This document shows positions 39,114-45,897 of a stretch of DNA of 64,000 nucleotides, one piece after another. The DNA is from Psychroflexus maritimus. Its GTDB lineage: Bacteria; Bacteroidota; Bacteroidia; Flavobacteriales; Flavobacteriaceae. The stretch is from the NCBI RefSeq assembly GCF_011089875.1, contig NZ_JAANAS010000061.1, positions 1 to 64,000 on the forward strand, in the 5' to 3' direction. How positions within the stretch are numbered: position 1 is the stretch's first letter; every line of letters begins with the position of its first letter. Below the pieces are notes generated by a model that saw only the letters and a program-made list of their open reading frames with translations, was not told where the DNA came from and made no database searches. The translations under genes and the position numbers were made by a program.

Positions 39114-39980
39114 ATGAAAGGAATCATACTTGCAGGAGGATCAGGAACACGCTTACATCCGCTAACTTTAGCGGTATCTAAGCAACTGCTACCCATTTAC
39201 GACAAACCCATGATTTATTATCCTTTGTCGGTATTAATGCTGGCAGGCATTCGGGAAATTCTTATCATTTCTACGCCACACGACTTGCCAAACTTTAAGC
39301 GCTTGCTGGGTGACGGCTCGCAATTTGGAATTGATTTATCTTACAAAGAACAACCCAGTCCCGATGGCTTGGCACAGGCTTTTATTTTAGGCGAAGATTT
39401 TATAGGAGATGAGGACGTATGTTTGGTACTTGGTGACAATATATTTTATGGGGCTGGCTTGCAAAAACTACTCTCAAACGCAGTTGAAACTGTAACGCAA
39501 AAAAGCAAAGCCGTAGTCTTTGGAAATTATGTGATTGATCCTGAACGCTATGGCGTAGCCGAATTTAACAAGGAAAAAAATGTGATCAGCATAGAAGAAA
39601 AACCGCAGCAACCCAAAAGTAATTTTGCGGTGGTTGGACTTTATTTTTATCCCAACAGCGTTGTGGATATGGCTAAAAAAGTGAAACCATCCAAGCGTGG
39701 AGAGCTTGAAATTACCTCAGTGAACCAAGCTTACCTGCAGCAAGAAAATTTAAAAATGGAAATTTTAAGTCGTGGTTTTGCCTGGCTAGACACCGGCACT
39801 CATGAAGCGCTCTCGGAAGCCACAGAATTTGTAAAAGCCGTTGAAAAACGTACCGGTTTAAAAATTGCTTGCTTAGAAGAAATTGGATTGCGTTTTGGCT
39901 GGATTAAGCAAACAAAAATAGCCTCAGATATACAAGGAAAAAAAGGCGAATACTATAAATACTTAAAGGGACTACTTTAG
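39114..39980 (+). CDS. rfbA: Glucose-1-phosphate thymidylyltransferase, copy 1
   Basis: Makes dTDP-glucose from glucose-1-phosphate and dTTP, the first step to dTDP-rhamnose and related sugars. The 288-residue protein has [20 protein letters not shown] (nucleotide loop), DNIFYGAGL and [19 protein letters not shown], in part [11 protein letters not shown]. It is nearly identical to the second copy at 47707 up to about residue 248, then the tails differ. It lies between palindromic arrays 1 and 2, apart from any other rfb gene, so it looks like a displaced cassette. Confidence 0.95.
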   Translation: MKGIILAGGSGTRLHPLTLAVSKQLLPIYDKPMIYYPLSVLMLAGIREILIISTPHDLPNFKRLLGDGSQFGIDLSYKEQPSPDGLAQAFILGEDFIGDEDVCLVLGDNIFYGAGLQKLLSNAVETVTQKSKAVVFGNYVIDPERYGVAEFNKEKNVISIEEKPQQPKSNFAVVGLYFYPNSVVDMAKKVKPSKRGELEITSVNQAYLQQENLKMEILSRGFAWLDTGTHEALSEATEFVKAVEKRTGLKIACLEEIGLRFGWIKQTKIASDIQGKKGEYYKYLKGLL

Positions 39981-40026
39981 GGATAAAAGTCTAGGTATTT
40001 TGGGAAGTTTGGGAGTTTAAAAAGTG

Positions 40027-40377
40027 CCCTTCGATACAAATCGCTTAACAGCGATTCACTCAGGGACCTTTGTTCCTGATTTTAAAAGTGCCCTTCGGTA
40101 CAATCTCGTTAACACGAGATCACTCAGGGGCCTTTGTTCCTTGTTATAAAAAGTGGGCTTCGATACATTTTTATTTCGTTCCCTGAGTGTTCCGATGGTA
40201 ATCGGAATGTATCGAAGGGCGAACTAAAAACACTCAGCCACCTTTTAAAATACATTAAAGAAAAAAATTAATACTGAAAACTAATAATAGATCCCTGAGT
40301 AATTTTAAAAGGCTCCCTGAGTGATTTTGCGATAGCAAAATTGTATCGAAGGGTCTTTTTAAAATTGTATCGAAGGG
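40027..40377. repeat. Palindromic-unit array 2
   Basis: Complete 40-nt units lie at 40027-40066 (minus), 40091-40130 (minus), 40180-40219 (plus) and 40314-40353 (plus). Stems are AATCGCT, ATCTCGT, TTCCGAT and ATTTTGC. The unit at 40314 is nested in a larger palindrome with halves at 40292-40313 and 40354-40377, exactly as in array 1. Much of the array, including the spacers (CAGCCACCTTTTAAAATAC), is a long direct repeat of array 1. No gene is seen in 39981-40390 otherwise. Confidence 0.9.
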
Positions 40378-40699
40378 CCGACTCACAAAAATGAAAGCCT
40401 ATACCTACATTCTCAAATGTTCAAATGGTAGTTATTATGTGGGGAGTACAAAAGATTTGAATAGAAGAATTGAAGAGCATCAATCAGGGGAAGGAGCCAA
40501 GCATACTAAAAAGTATTTGCCCGTAGAATTGATTTATTACGAAGAATACACCAGAATAGATGATGCTTTTTATAGGGAAAAACAACTTCAAAAGTGGAGT
40601 AGAAAGAAAAAAGAGGCCTTAATCAATGGGAATATGAAATTATTACCAGATTTAGCTAAGAAAGTATTTGTTAGCTAACCACCCGGCCCTTCGATACAA
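40365..40699. mobile_element. GIY-YIG gene between inverted palindrome arms
   Basis: The 16-bp TTGTATCGAAGGGCCG (40365-40380) recurs exactly inverted at 40684-40699. Both are right arms of the palindromic units plus CCG. Between them lies only the GIY-YIG gene. The layout mirrors the 291-bp insert at 42477. Mobility is inferred; no empty site or target duplication can be shown here. Confidence 0.5.
40391..40678 (+). CDS. Small GIY-YIG nuclease-domain protein A
   Basis: A 95-residue single-domain protein of the COG2827 (URI/GIY-YIG) group. The YTYILKCSNGSYYVGSTKDL segment contains the paired YI and YVG motifs. A conserved Arg follows in LNRRIEEH, and FYREKQLQKWSRKKK is the typical end. Related domains cut DNA using a single metal ion. 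The gene is not linked to ugd or rfbA by function. It begins 10 bp after one palindrome arm and ends 5 bp before an inverted arm, so it may act on or move these palindromes. Confidence 0.85.
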   Translation: MKAYTYILKCSNGSYYVGSTKDLNRRIEEHQSGEGAKHTKKYLPVELIYYEEYTRIDDAFYREKQLQKWSRKKKEALINGNMKLLPDLAKKVFVS

Positions 40700-40862
40700 A
40701 TCGCTTAACAGCGATTCACTCAGGGGGCGAACTAAAAACACTCAGCCACCTTTTAAAATACATTAAAGAAAAAAATTAATACTTAAAACTAAATAATAGA
40801 TCCCTAAGTAATTTTAAAAGGCTCCCTGAGTGATTTTGCGATAGCAAAATTGTATCGAAGGG
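40687..40862. repeat. Palindromic-unit array 3
   Basis: Complete 40-nt units lie at 40687-40726 (minus, stem AATCGCT) and 40823-40862 (plus, stem ATTTTGC). A left half of the outer palindrome is at 40801-40822, but its right half is missing. The spacer with CAGCCACCTTTTAAAATAC is shared with arrays 1 and 2. The rest of 40679-41005, from about 40905, holds a related but degenerate mix of TCGAG/CTCGA motifs and no clear gene. Confidence 0.85.
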
Positions 40863-41029
40863 CCAACAAATGTTAGCCAAAATAATGTAATATTTGTTTC
40901 AAGTTCGAGCGGAGTCGAGAACCAACTACATCTCGATACTTCGACTATCGCTCACTACTGGCACGCTCGATGCTAAAACTTATATTAAACGTCACTTTAT
41001 ATTAAATGAACTACCAAAATTTCCAAAGG

Positions 41030-41076
41030 CTCGAATTGACAGAATTTTGTCAAAATGCACAAGGAGTTTTATTCAG
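41030..41076 (+). repeat. 47-bp direct repeat, copy 1
   Basis: CTCGAATTGACAGAATTTTG and the following bases recur at 45772-45818 with two mismatches. The two copies flank the block of fcl remnants, AlbA_2 genes and ATPase, so they may be traces of a duplication or exchange. Confidence 0.75.
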
Positions 41077-41237
41077 TTGGCAGCCTGCTGTAGACTTTGC
41101 AGATTATACCATTTCATTGACAGAAAATCTTCAATCCAATCGAAAGCATTATCGTTTAGTGGAACAATTTGAATCCTCTGCAACGTCAGTAGCGATGATT
41201 CGCAAGTTCCACGAAGCGAAAGTATCAAGTTCCAAGA

Positions 41238-41283
41238 GCGAAACCCCCCTTGGGGGGGCAGGGGGGAATTCAACAGTTAACCT
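41238..41283 (+). repeat. 46-bp G/C-run repeat inside fcl remnant A
   Basis: Exact copy of 45331-45376. It contains C-run, TTG, G-run, CAG, G-run and runs straight into fcl coding sequence. It is translated in frame in both places, and the flanking fcl sequence suggests it entered the gene before duplication. Confidence 0.8.
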
Positions 41284-41693
41284 TTGGGGAAGTGGCACAC
41301 CCATGCGCGAATTCCTACACGTAGACGACCTGGCAGAGGCGGTTTCTTTTGCTTTAGAACATAAATTAGAAGAAAACTTGTACAACATTGGTACAGGGAA
41401 AGACTTAACCATCAAAGAACTCGCAGAAACCATACAAGAAATCGTTGGCCACAAAGGAGAAATCATCTGGGATAGCTCCAAACCAGACGGAACACCTCGG
41501 AAGCTGATGGATGTATCAAAAATGAATGCCCAGGGTTGGGAGGCGAAGATTGACTTGAAGGAAGGAATAAAAGAAACGTATAAATGGTTTTTGGTCAAAG
41601 AAAGGGAGTTTAAGGAAGTCAAGATTAAAAGCTCTAACCTCTAAACCTTTAGCATGAGTTTGAAGAAAGGTATAACTTAGAACCCAAAAGCAA

Positions 41694-42476
41694 ATGACCG
41701 AAAACAACCGAATAGAATATAAAAAACAAGTAACCGACATGTTCGAAAAAGAAGTCGTTGCATTTTTAAACTATATCGGAGGAGGAATCATTTATATTGG
41801 AATAGACGATGATGGTTCTGTTGTAGGTATTGAAAATTCTGATAAACTACAGCTACAAATTAAAGACCGTATAAGAAACAATATTTCTCCATCATGCATG
41901 GGGCTTTTTGATATTGTTGAAGAATATAGAGAAGAAAAACCGGTAATAAAGTTAATCGTAGCGAGCGGACAAGAACGACCATACTACATTAAGAAATACG
42001 GAATGTCATCAAAAGGAGCATTCATGAGAAATGGAAGCGCTTCAGAGCCGATGACCGGGAGAATGATAGAAGACCTATTTTCAAAAAGAATAAAAACTTC
42101 TATCGGTAAAATAGAATCACCAAATCAGGAGTTGAAATTTGAACAACTTCGGATTTATTACGACACAATAGGAAAACCTCTAAAAAAACAATTTGCTAAA
42201 TCTTTAGAGCTTTTAAATCCAGATAAAAAATACAATTATGTAGCGTATTTGTTGGCTGATAACAATAACGTTTCTGTAAAAGTAGCGAAATACGCTGATA
42301 CATCACGAGTTGATTTGGTACAAAATGAAGAGTTTGGTTACTGCTCATTGATAAAGGCCACTAAACTAGTACTTGACAAAATAGATGTTGAAAATAAAAC
42401 TTTTACGAAGATTACTTCAAAAGAACGCTTGGAAAAAAAGCAATGGGATACTGTTGCCCTGAGAGAAGCAGTTATT
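41694..42476 (+). pseudogene. AlbA_2/HTH protein gene, 5' part, split by an insert
   Basis: Residues of about 1-261 of a COG2865-type protein: a Schlafen-like AlbA_2 domain (RIEYKKQVTDMFEKEVVAFLNY, in part EYKKQVTDMFEKEVVAFLN, then GGGIIYIGIDDDGSVVGIEN) followed by an ATPase-like region up to ALREAVI. In relatives the text continues NAIVHNDYS. Here the 291-bp element at 42477 intervenes and the frame ends after DPVRYCIY at 42503. The rest resumes, in the same frame, at 42768. Such proteins are thought to be nucleic-acid-linked regulators. It lies 49 bp after fcl remnant A. Confidence 0.8.
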
Positions 42477-42767
42477 GACCCCGTTAGATATTGTATTTAT
42501 TAAAAAATTGGTGATGTATTATGTGTATGTCTTAAGAAGTGAAGTAGATAATAATTTCTATGTTGGATATTCCAGTAATTTGGAAAATAGACTAATTCAA
42601 CACGAAAAAGGATTAGTAAATTCAACAAAAAACAGAAGACCTTTAGAATTAGTTTATTATGAGGGTTGTTTAAATCAACAAGATGCAACCCACAGGGAGA
42701 AATATCTCAAAACATCGTGGGGAAAACGTTATATAAAGAGTAGGTTGAAAAATTATCTAACGGGGTA
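42477..42767 (+). mobile_element. 291-bp GIY-YIG element with terminal inverted repeats
   Basis: ACCCCGTTAGATA at 42478-42490 is matched by its exact complement at 42754-42766. The insert splits the codons EAVI and NAMVHND of the AlbA_2 gene and is 97 codons long, so the outer frame is kept in phase but meets a stop. Only one gene, a GIY-YIG nuclease, lies inside. The last four codons of that gene (YLTG) are the right inverted repeat. No target duplication is visible at the joints. Confidence 0.8.
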
Positions 42768-42768
42768 A
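42514..42768 (+). CDS. Small GIY-YIG nuclease-domain protein B
   Basis: An 84-residue single GIY-YIG domain: YYVYVLRSEVDNNFYVGYSS carries the Y-V-Y and YVG motifs, then NRLIQHEKG with the conserved Arg, and a basic end KSRLKNYLTG-like (here IKSRLKNYLTG). It starts at ATG 42514, 23 nt after the left terminal repeat. The stop codon spans the element's right boundary. It belongs to the same broad COG2827 group as protein A at 40391 but is a different branch. It is the only candidate mobility enzyme of the element around it. Confidence 0.85.
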   Translation: MYYVYVLRSEVDNNFYVGYSSNLENRLIQHEKGLVNSTKNRRPLELVYYEGCLNQQDATHREKYLKTSWGKRYIKSRLKNYLTG

Positions 42769-43295
42769 ATGCTATGGTACACAATGACTATTCGTATGAA
42801 TTAGCTCCAAAGTTTGAATTTTTCTCTGATCGTTTTGAAATTACATCTTATGGAGGTTTACCACAAGGCCTTTCTAAAGAAGAGTTTTTCTTAGGAGTAT
42901 CTATTCCTAGAAGTAAAGAAATAATGCGTATTTACAGAGATATGGAATTAGTAGAACAACTAGGTTCCGGTGTGCCAAGAATTCTAAAAACTTATGGAGA
43001 GGAATGTTTCTACTTTTCAGAAAACTTTGTTAGGATGAGTTTCCCTGCTGAAAAGGTCGTAGAAAAAGTCGTAGAAAAGGTCGTAGAAAAGGTCGTAGAA
43101 AAAATATCAGAAAATCAAATGAAAATAGTAGAATTAATGAATCAAGACTCAAGTATCTCGGCGCTACAAATTTCAAAAGAAATAGGAATTTCACAACGAA
43201 AGACACAAGAAAATATTGCAAAACTTAAAGAACTAGAAATTATCGAACGAATCGGACCAGCCAAAGGCGGCTATTGGAAGCTATTAAAGAAATAA
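42768..43295 (+). pseudogene. AlbA_2/HTH protein gene, 3' part
   Basis: Continuation of the gene interrupted at 42476: NAMVHNDYSYELAPKFEFF, then EITSYGGLPQGLSKEEFF and IPRSKEIMRIYRDMEL. A linker of VVEK repeats (four to five copies of a 12-bp unit near 43053-43103) leads to a winged-helix domain ending GPAKGGYWKLLKK. An ATG at 42774 would allow a separate 173-residue C-terminal protein. Its last codons overlap a 69-bp sequence that starts the next cassette. Confidence 0.75.
42915..42983 (+). repeat. 69-bp repeat, copy 1 (codes KEIMRIYRDMEL)
   Basis: Identical to 43286-43354. Its first part also recurs with upstream flank at 43731-43781. It encodes the conserved C-terminal motif of the AlbA_2 protein and marks the junctions of the cassettes that follow. 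Confidence 0.9.
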
Positions 43296-43666
43296 TGCGT
43301 ATTTACAGAGATATGGAATTAGTAGAACAACTAGGTTCCGGTGTGCCAAGAATTTTACAAACCTACGGGGAGGTATGTTACTACTTTTCAGAAAATTTTA
43401 TTCGTATGAGTTTTCAAATGGAGAAACAAGTAGGGAAGACTGTGGGAAAGACTGTGGGAAAGACTGTGGGAAAGACTCAATTAGATATATTACAATTACT
43501 TATTGTTGATCCACAAATTACCAATAAAAAGATAGCTGAAAAGTTGAAATTAAGTGTTCGTGGAGTAGAGTATAACATAAAAAAATTAAAAGACAACGAC
43601 ATTATTCAAAGAAGAGGAGGAAGAAAAGAGGGGTATTGGATAGTTTTAGAACAACTTGAATTATAA
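43286..43666 (+). pseudogene. AlbA_2 C-terminal cassette 2
   Basis: A second C-terminal piece with no N-terminal domain and no ATG of its own in front. It begins at the exact 69-bp repeat (KEIMRIYRDMELVEQLGSG), has its own linker of VGKT repeats (a 12-bp unit, about four copies near 43435-43477) and a different winged-helix end (RGVEYNIKKLKDNDIIQRRG, GYWIVLEQLEL). It could replace the C-terminus of the upstream gene by recombination at the 69-bp repeat. It may simply be a remnant of a related gene. Confidence 0.65.
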
Positions 43667-43797
43667 ATCGATTGTTTATGGAGGAATTCCCGATGGATTA
43701 GGAGAAAAAGAATTCTTTGAAGGCTACACCATTCCTAGAAGTAAAGAAATAATGCGTATTTACAGAGATATGGAATTAGTAAAACAGCTTGACTCAG
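43666..43797 (+). pseudogene. AlbA_2 fragment 3
   Basis: A short internal piece of a third AlbA_2-type gene, translated as SIVYGGIPDGLGEKEFFEGY and IPRSKEIMRIYRDMELVKQL, that stops abruptly at SG and runs in frame into fcl remnant B. The 51 bp at 43731-43781 match 42903-42953 exactly. It cannot encode a working protein. Confidence 0.65.
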
Positions 43798-44033
43798 GTA
43801 AGTGTATTACCATCAAAGAACTCGCAGAAACCATACAAGAAATCGTTGGCCACAAAGGAGAAATCATCTGGGATAGCTCCAAACCAGACGGAACACCTCG
43901 GAAGCTGATGGATGTATCAAAAATAAAAGCACAGGGTTGGGAGGCGAAGATTGATTTGAAGGAAGGAATAAAAGAAACGTATAAATGGTTTTTGGTCAAC
44001 GAAACAGATTTCAAAGAAGTCAAAATCAATTAA
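43798..44033 (+). pseudogene. 3' remnant B of GDP-L-fucose synthase
   Basis: Codes ITIKELAETIQEIVGHKGEI and the following C-terminal end of fcl. The nucleotide sequence from about 43810 is nearly identical to remnant A from 41418, which points to a recent duplication. Only about 75 codons remain. It is fused in frame to the AlbA_2 fragment before it. Confidence 0.75.
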
Positions 44034-44103
44034 TTCTAACTTTAGATCTCAAAAAATTGGAATATACTCCAATAAATAGCTATATTCGATCTATATTTGG
44101 AAT

Positions 44104-45297
44104 ATGAAACAAATAAATAGACCACAATATTTGCAATTTCTTACATCATGGAAGGATGAAGATGTAATTAAAGTAGTGTCGGGAGTTCGACGCTGCGGGA
44201 AGTCTACCTTATTTGAAATGTTTAAACAACAGCTACGAAATGAAGGAGTAAAGGAAGATCAAATCATTAGCATCAACTTTGAAGATATTAATTTCGACAA
44301 CCTTCTCACCCCAACAGCCTTAAATAACTATATAAAGGAACGCATACAAGAGAAAAACAACTATTATGTTTTTTTAGATGAAATTCAAAATGTTACTGCC
44401 TTTGAGCGGGTAGTAAATAGCTTACAACTGAATAAAAATCTAGACATCTATCTCACTGGTTCTAATGCTTATTTTTTAAGTGGTGAGCTAGCTACTTTAT
44501 TAACGGGTAGATACGTAGAACTAAAAATGTTGCCCTTATCATTTAAGGAATACCTTACGGTGAACAAGAATGAAAACCAACTTGAAGCCTATAATAATTA
44601 CCTTAAGTCTAGTTTTCCTTACGCCATAACACTAGATGAACTAAAAAAACGTCAGTATTTAGAGGGGATTTATTCGACAGTTGTATTAAAAGATATTGTA
44701 AAACGTTTAGGTGTAGCGGATGTAAGTGTTTTGGAGCAATTAATCCGTTATATGTATGCTGAAATCGGTAACCTGCACAGCATTAACAAAATAACAAATA
44801 CCTTAAACAGTTCGGGAAGTAAGATTACCAACAAAACAGTAGCAAATTATGTAAGCGGTATTGAAGACAGCATGTTGGTCTATCGTGCTGATCGTTATAA
44901 TGTGAAAGGTAGAAAAGTTTTTTCGAGTAATTCGAAATATTATGCGGTAGATATTGGTCTCCGCCGATTAATCGCTGGAGATAGAACGGAAGATTATGGA
45001 CATATCCTAGAAAATATTATCTATTTGGAATTGTTGAGAAGAGGATATCAAGTGTTCGTAGGTGTGGTGGATAACTTGGAAGTAGATTTCTTGGCTATCG
45101 GATCAGGGGAAGAACGACTTTATATACAGGTTGCCTACTCCACTGAACAGGAGGAAACCTTAAAGCGTGAACTGCGGCCGTTAGAGCTTATAAAAGATAA
45201 TTACCCAAAGCTATTATTAACGATGGACACAGTCCTTCCCGAACAAAATTTTGGAGGAATACAAAAAACAAATGCATTAAACTGGCTAGCGAATTAG
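44104..45297 (+). CDS. AAA ATPase with DUF4143
   Basis: A 397-residue protein of the AAA_14/DUF4143 group. The Walker A motif is GVRRCGKST, Walker B is YYVFLDEIQN, and LTGSNAYFLSGELATLLTGR follows. The C-terminal DUF4143 half has a possible nuclease-like ending around NLEVDFLAIG and YIQVAYS, as in many members. These proteins are common in accessory DNA of Bacteroidota; their role is not known. Here the gene lies intact between fcl remnants B and C, unrelated to sugar metabolism. A TATATTTG box directly before the ATG (44092-44099) would give a leaderless transcript. Confidence 0.88.
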   Translation: MKQINRPQYLQFLTSWKDEDVIKVVSGVRRCGKSTLFEMFKQQLRNEGVKEDQIISINFEDINFDNLLTPTALNNYIKERIQEKNNYYVFLDEIQNVTAFERVVNSLQLNKNLDIYLTGSNAYFLSGELATLLTGRYVELKMLPLSFKEYLTVNKNENQLEAYNNYLKSSFPYAITLDELKKRQYLEGIYSTVVLKDIVKRLGVADVSVLEQLIRYMYAEIGNLHSINKITNTLNSSGSKITNKTVANYVSGIEDSMLVYRADRYNVKGRKVFSSNSKYYAVDIGLRRLIAGDRTEDYGHILENIIYLELLRRGYQVFVGVVDNLEVDFLAIGSGEERLYIQVAYSTEQEETLKRELRPLELIKDNYPKLLLTMDTVLPEQNFGGIQKTNALNWLAN

Positions 45298-45311
45298 TCC
45301 TGAGCAGCGGA

Positions 45312-45722
45312 GCGAATCGGGAAGCCAACAGCGAAACCCCCCTTGGGGGGGCAGGGGGGAATTCAACAGTTAACCTATGGGGTTCCGGTGCTCCCATGCG
45401 CGAATTCCTACACGTAGACGACCTGGCGGAAGCGGTGTCTTTTGCTCTAGAGCATCAACTAGACGAAAACTTATATAATGTTGGAACAGGTACAGACCTC
45501 ACTATTAAAGAACTTGCAGAAACCATTCAGGAGATCGTTGGCCACGAAAGCGATATCCAATGGGACAGCAGCAAACCCGATGGCACGCCGCGAAAACTCA
45601 TGGACGTCTCCAAAATGAATGCCCAGGGCTGGGAGGCAAAAATTGACCTGAAAGAAGGCATCCGAGACACTTACCAGTGGTTTTTTGATAAAAAAATCGT
45701 ATCGAGAACAAATTCATATTGA
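45312..45722 (+). pseudogene. 3' remnant C of GDP-L-fucose synthase
   Basis: The frame opens around 45312 and includes the same in-frame G/C-run insertion (SETPLGGAGGNST) before VNLWGSGAPMREFLHVDDLA and the fcl C-terminus ending in EGIRDTYQWFF. It is more diverged from remnants A and B than they are from each other. The N-terminal Rossmann fold and YxxxK are absent. An ATG at 45396 exists, but the product would be inactive. Confidence 0.75.
45331..45376 (+). repeat. 46-bp G/C-run repeat inside fcl remnant C
   Basis: Exact copy of 41238-41283. See there for its content. Confidence 0.8.
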
Positions 45723-45731
45723 AAATTCTTA

Positions 45732-45777
45732 TTCTCGATACAAATTTCACTCATTCCAATCGTGAAATTTACTCGAA
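45732..45777. repeat. Related palindromic element (TCGA arms)
   Basis: Arms TTCTCGATACA and TACTCGA surround an 8-bp stem, AATTTCAC (45743-45750) with GTGAAATT (45762-45769), and an 11-nt loop. Read on the minus strand it follows the order CGAGT, stem, TGTATCGAGAA. That resembles the 40-nt units but with a different end sequence. Confidence 0.6.
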
Positions 45778-45818
45778 TTGACAGAATTTTGGCAAAATGC
45801 ACAGGGAGTTTTATTCAG
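45772..45818 (+). repeat. 47-bp direct repeat, copy 2
   Basis: Matches 41030-41076 with two mismatches. It lies between fcl remnant C and the ugd remnant; nothing else is recognised from 45819 to 45897. Confidence 0.75.
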
Positions 45819-45897
45819 TATCTTTGTATATCAAGAGGTTCCCTGTATGAGACAGTAACTTTGGCTATTTTATTTAGCAGACGGAGCTAATTACTAA

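Larger units (their letters stand above)
41006..41644 (+). pseudogene. 3' remnant A of GDP-L-fucose synthase (fcl)
   Basis: An open frame of 212 codons made of two parts. From about 41188 on (MIRKFHEAKV, then VNLWGSGTPMREFLHVDDLA) it is the C-terminal third of GDP-L-fucose synthase, an SDR that makes GDP-fucose. The NADP-binding N-terminus and catalytic YxxxK are absent, so it cannot be active. A G/C-run palindrome is inserted in frame, reading SETPLGGAGGNST. The first 60 or so codons (from NYQNFQRL) are not recognised. Related remnants lie at 43798 and 45312. Confidence 0.75.

Noticed and set aside
38691-40862. CRISPR array or chain of rho-independent terminators
   Set aside because: The conserved part is in the arms while the middle varies as a palindrome, units lie in both orientations, and no T-run follows most of them.
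42477-42767. Group I intron with a GIY-YIG homing endonuclease
   Set aside because: At 291 bp, nearly all coding, there is no room for the intron core, and the host reading frame meets a stop inside.
42477-42767. Target-site duplication at the element ends
   Set aside because: Flanks are GTTATT on the left and AATGCT on the right; no matching direct repeat is seen.
45396-45722. Small independent protein gene
   Set aside because: It is only the C-terminal part of fucose synthase and the same frame continues upstream into more fcl-like and inserted sequence.
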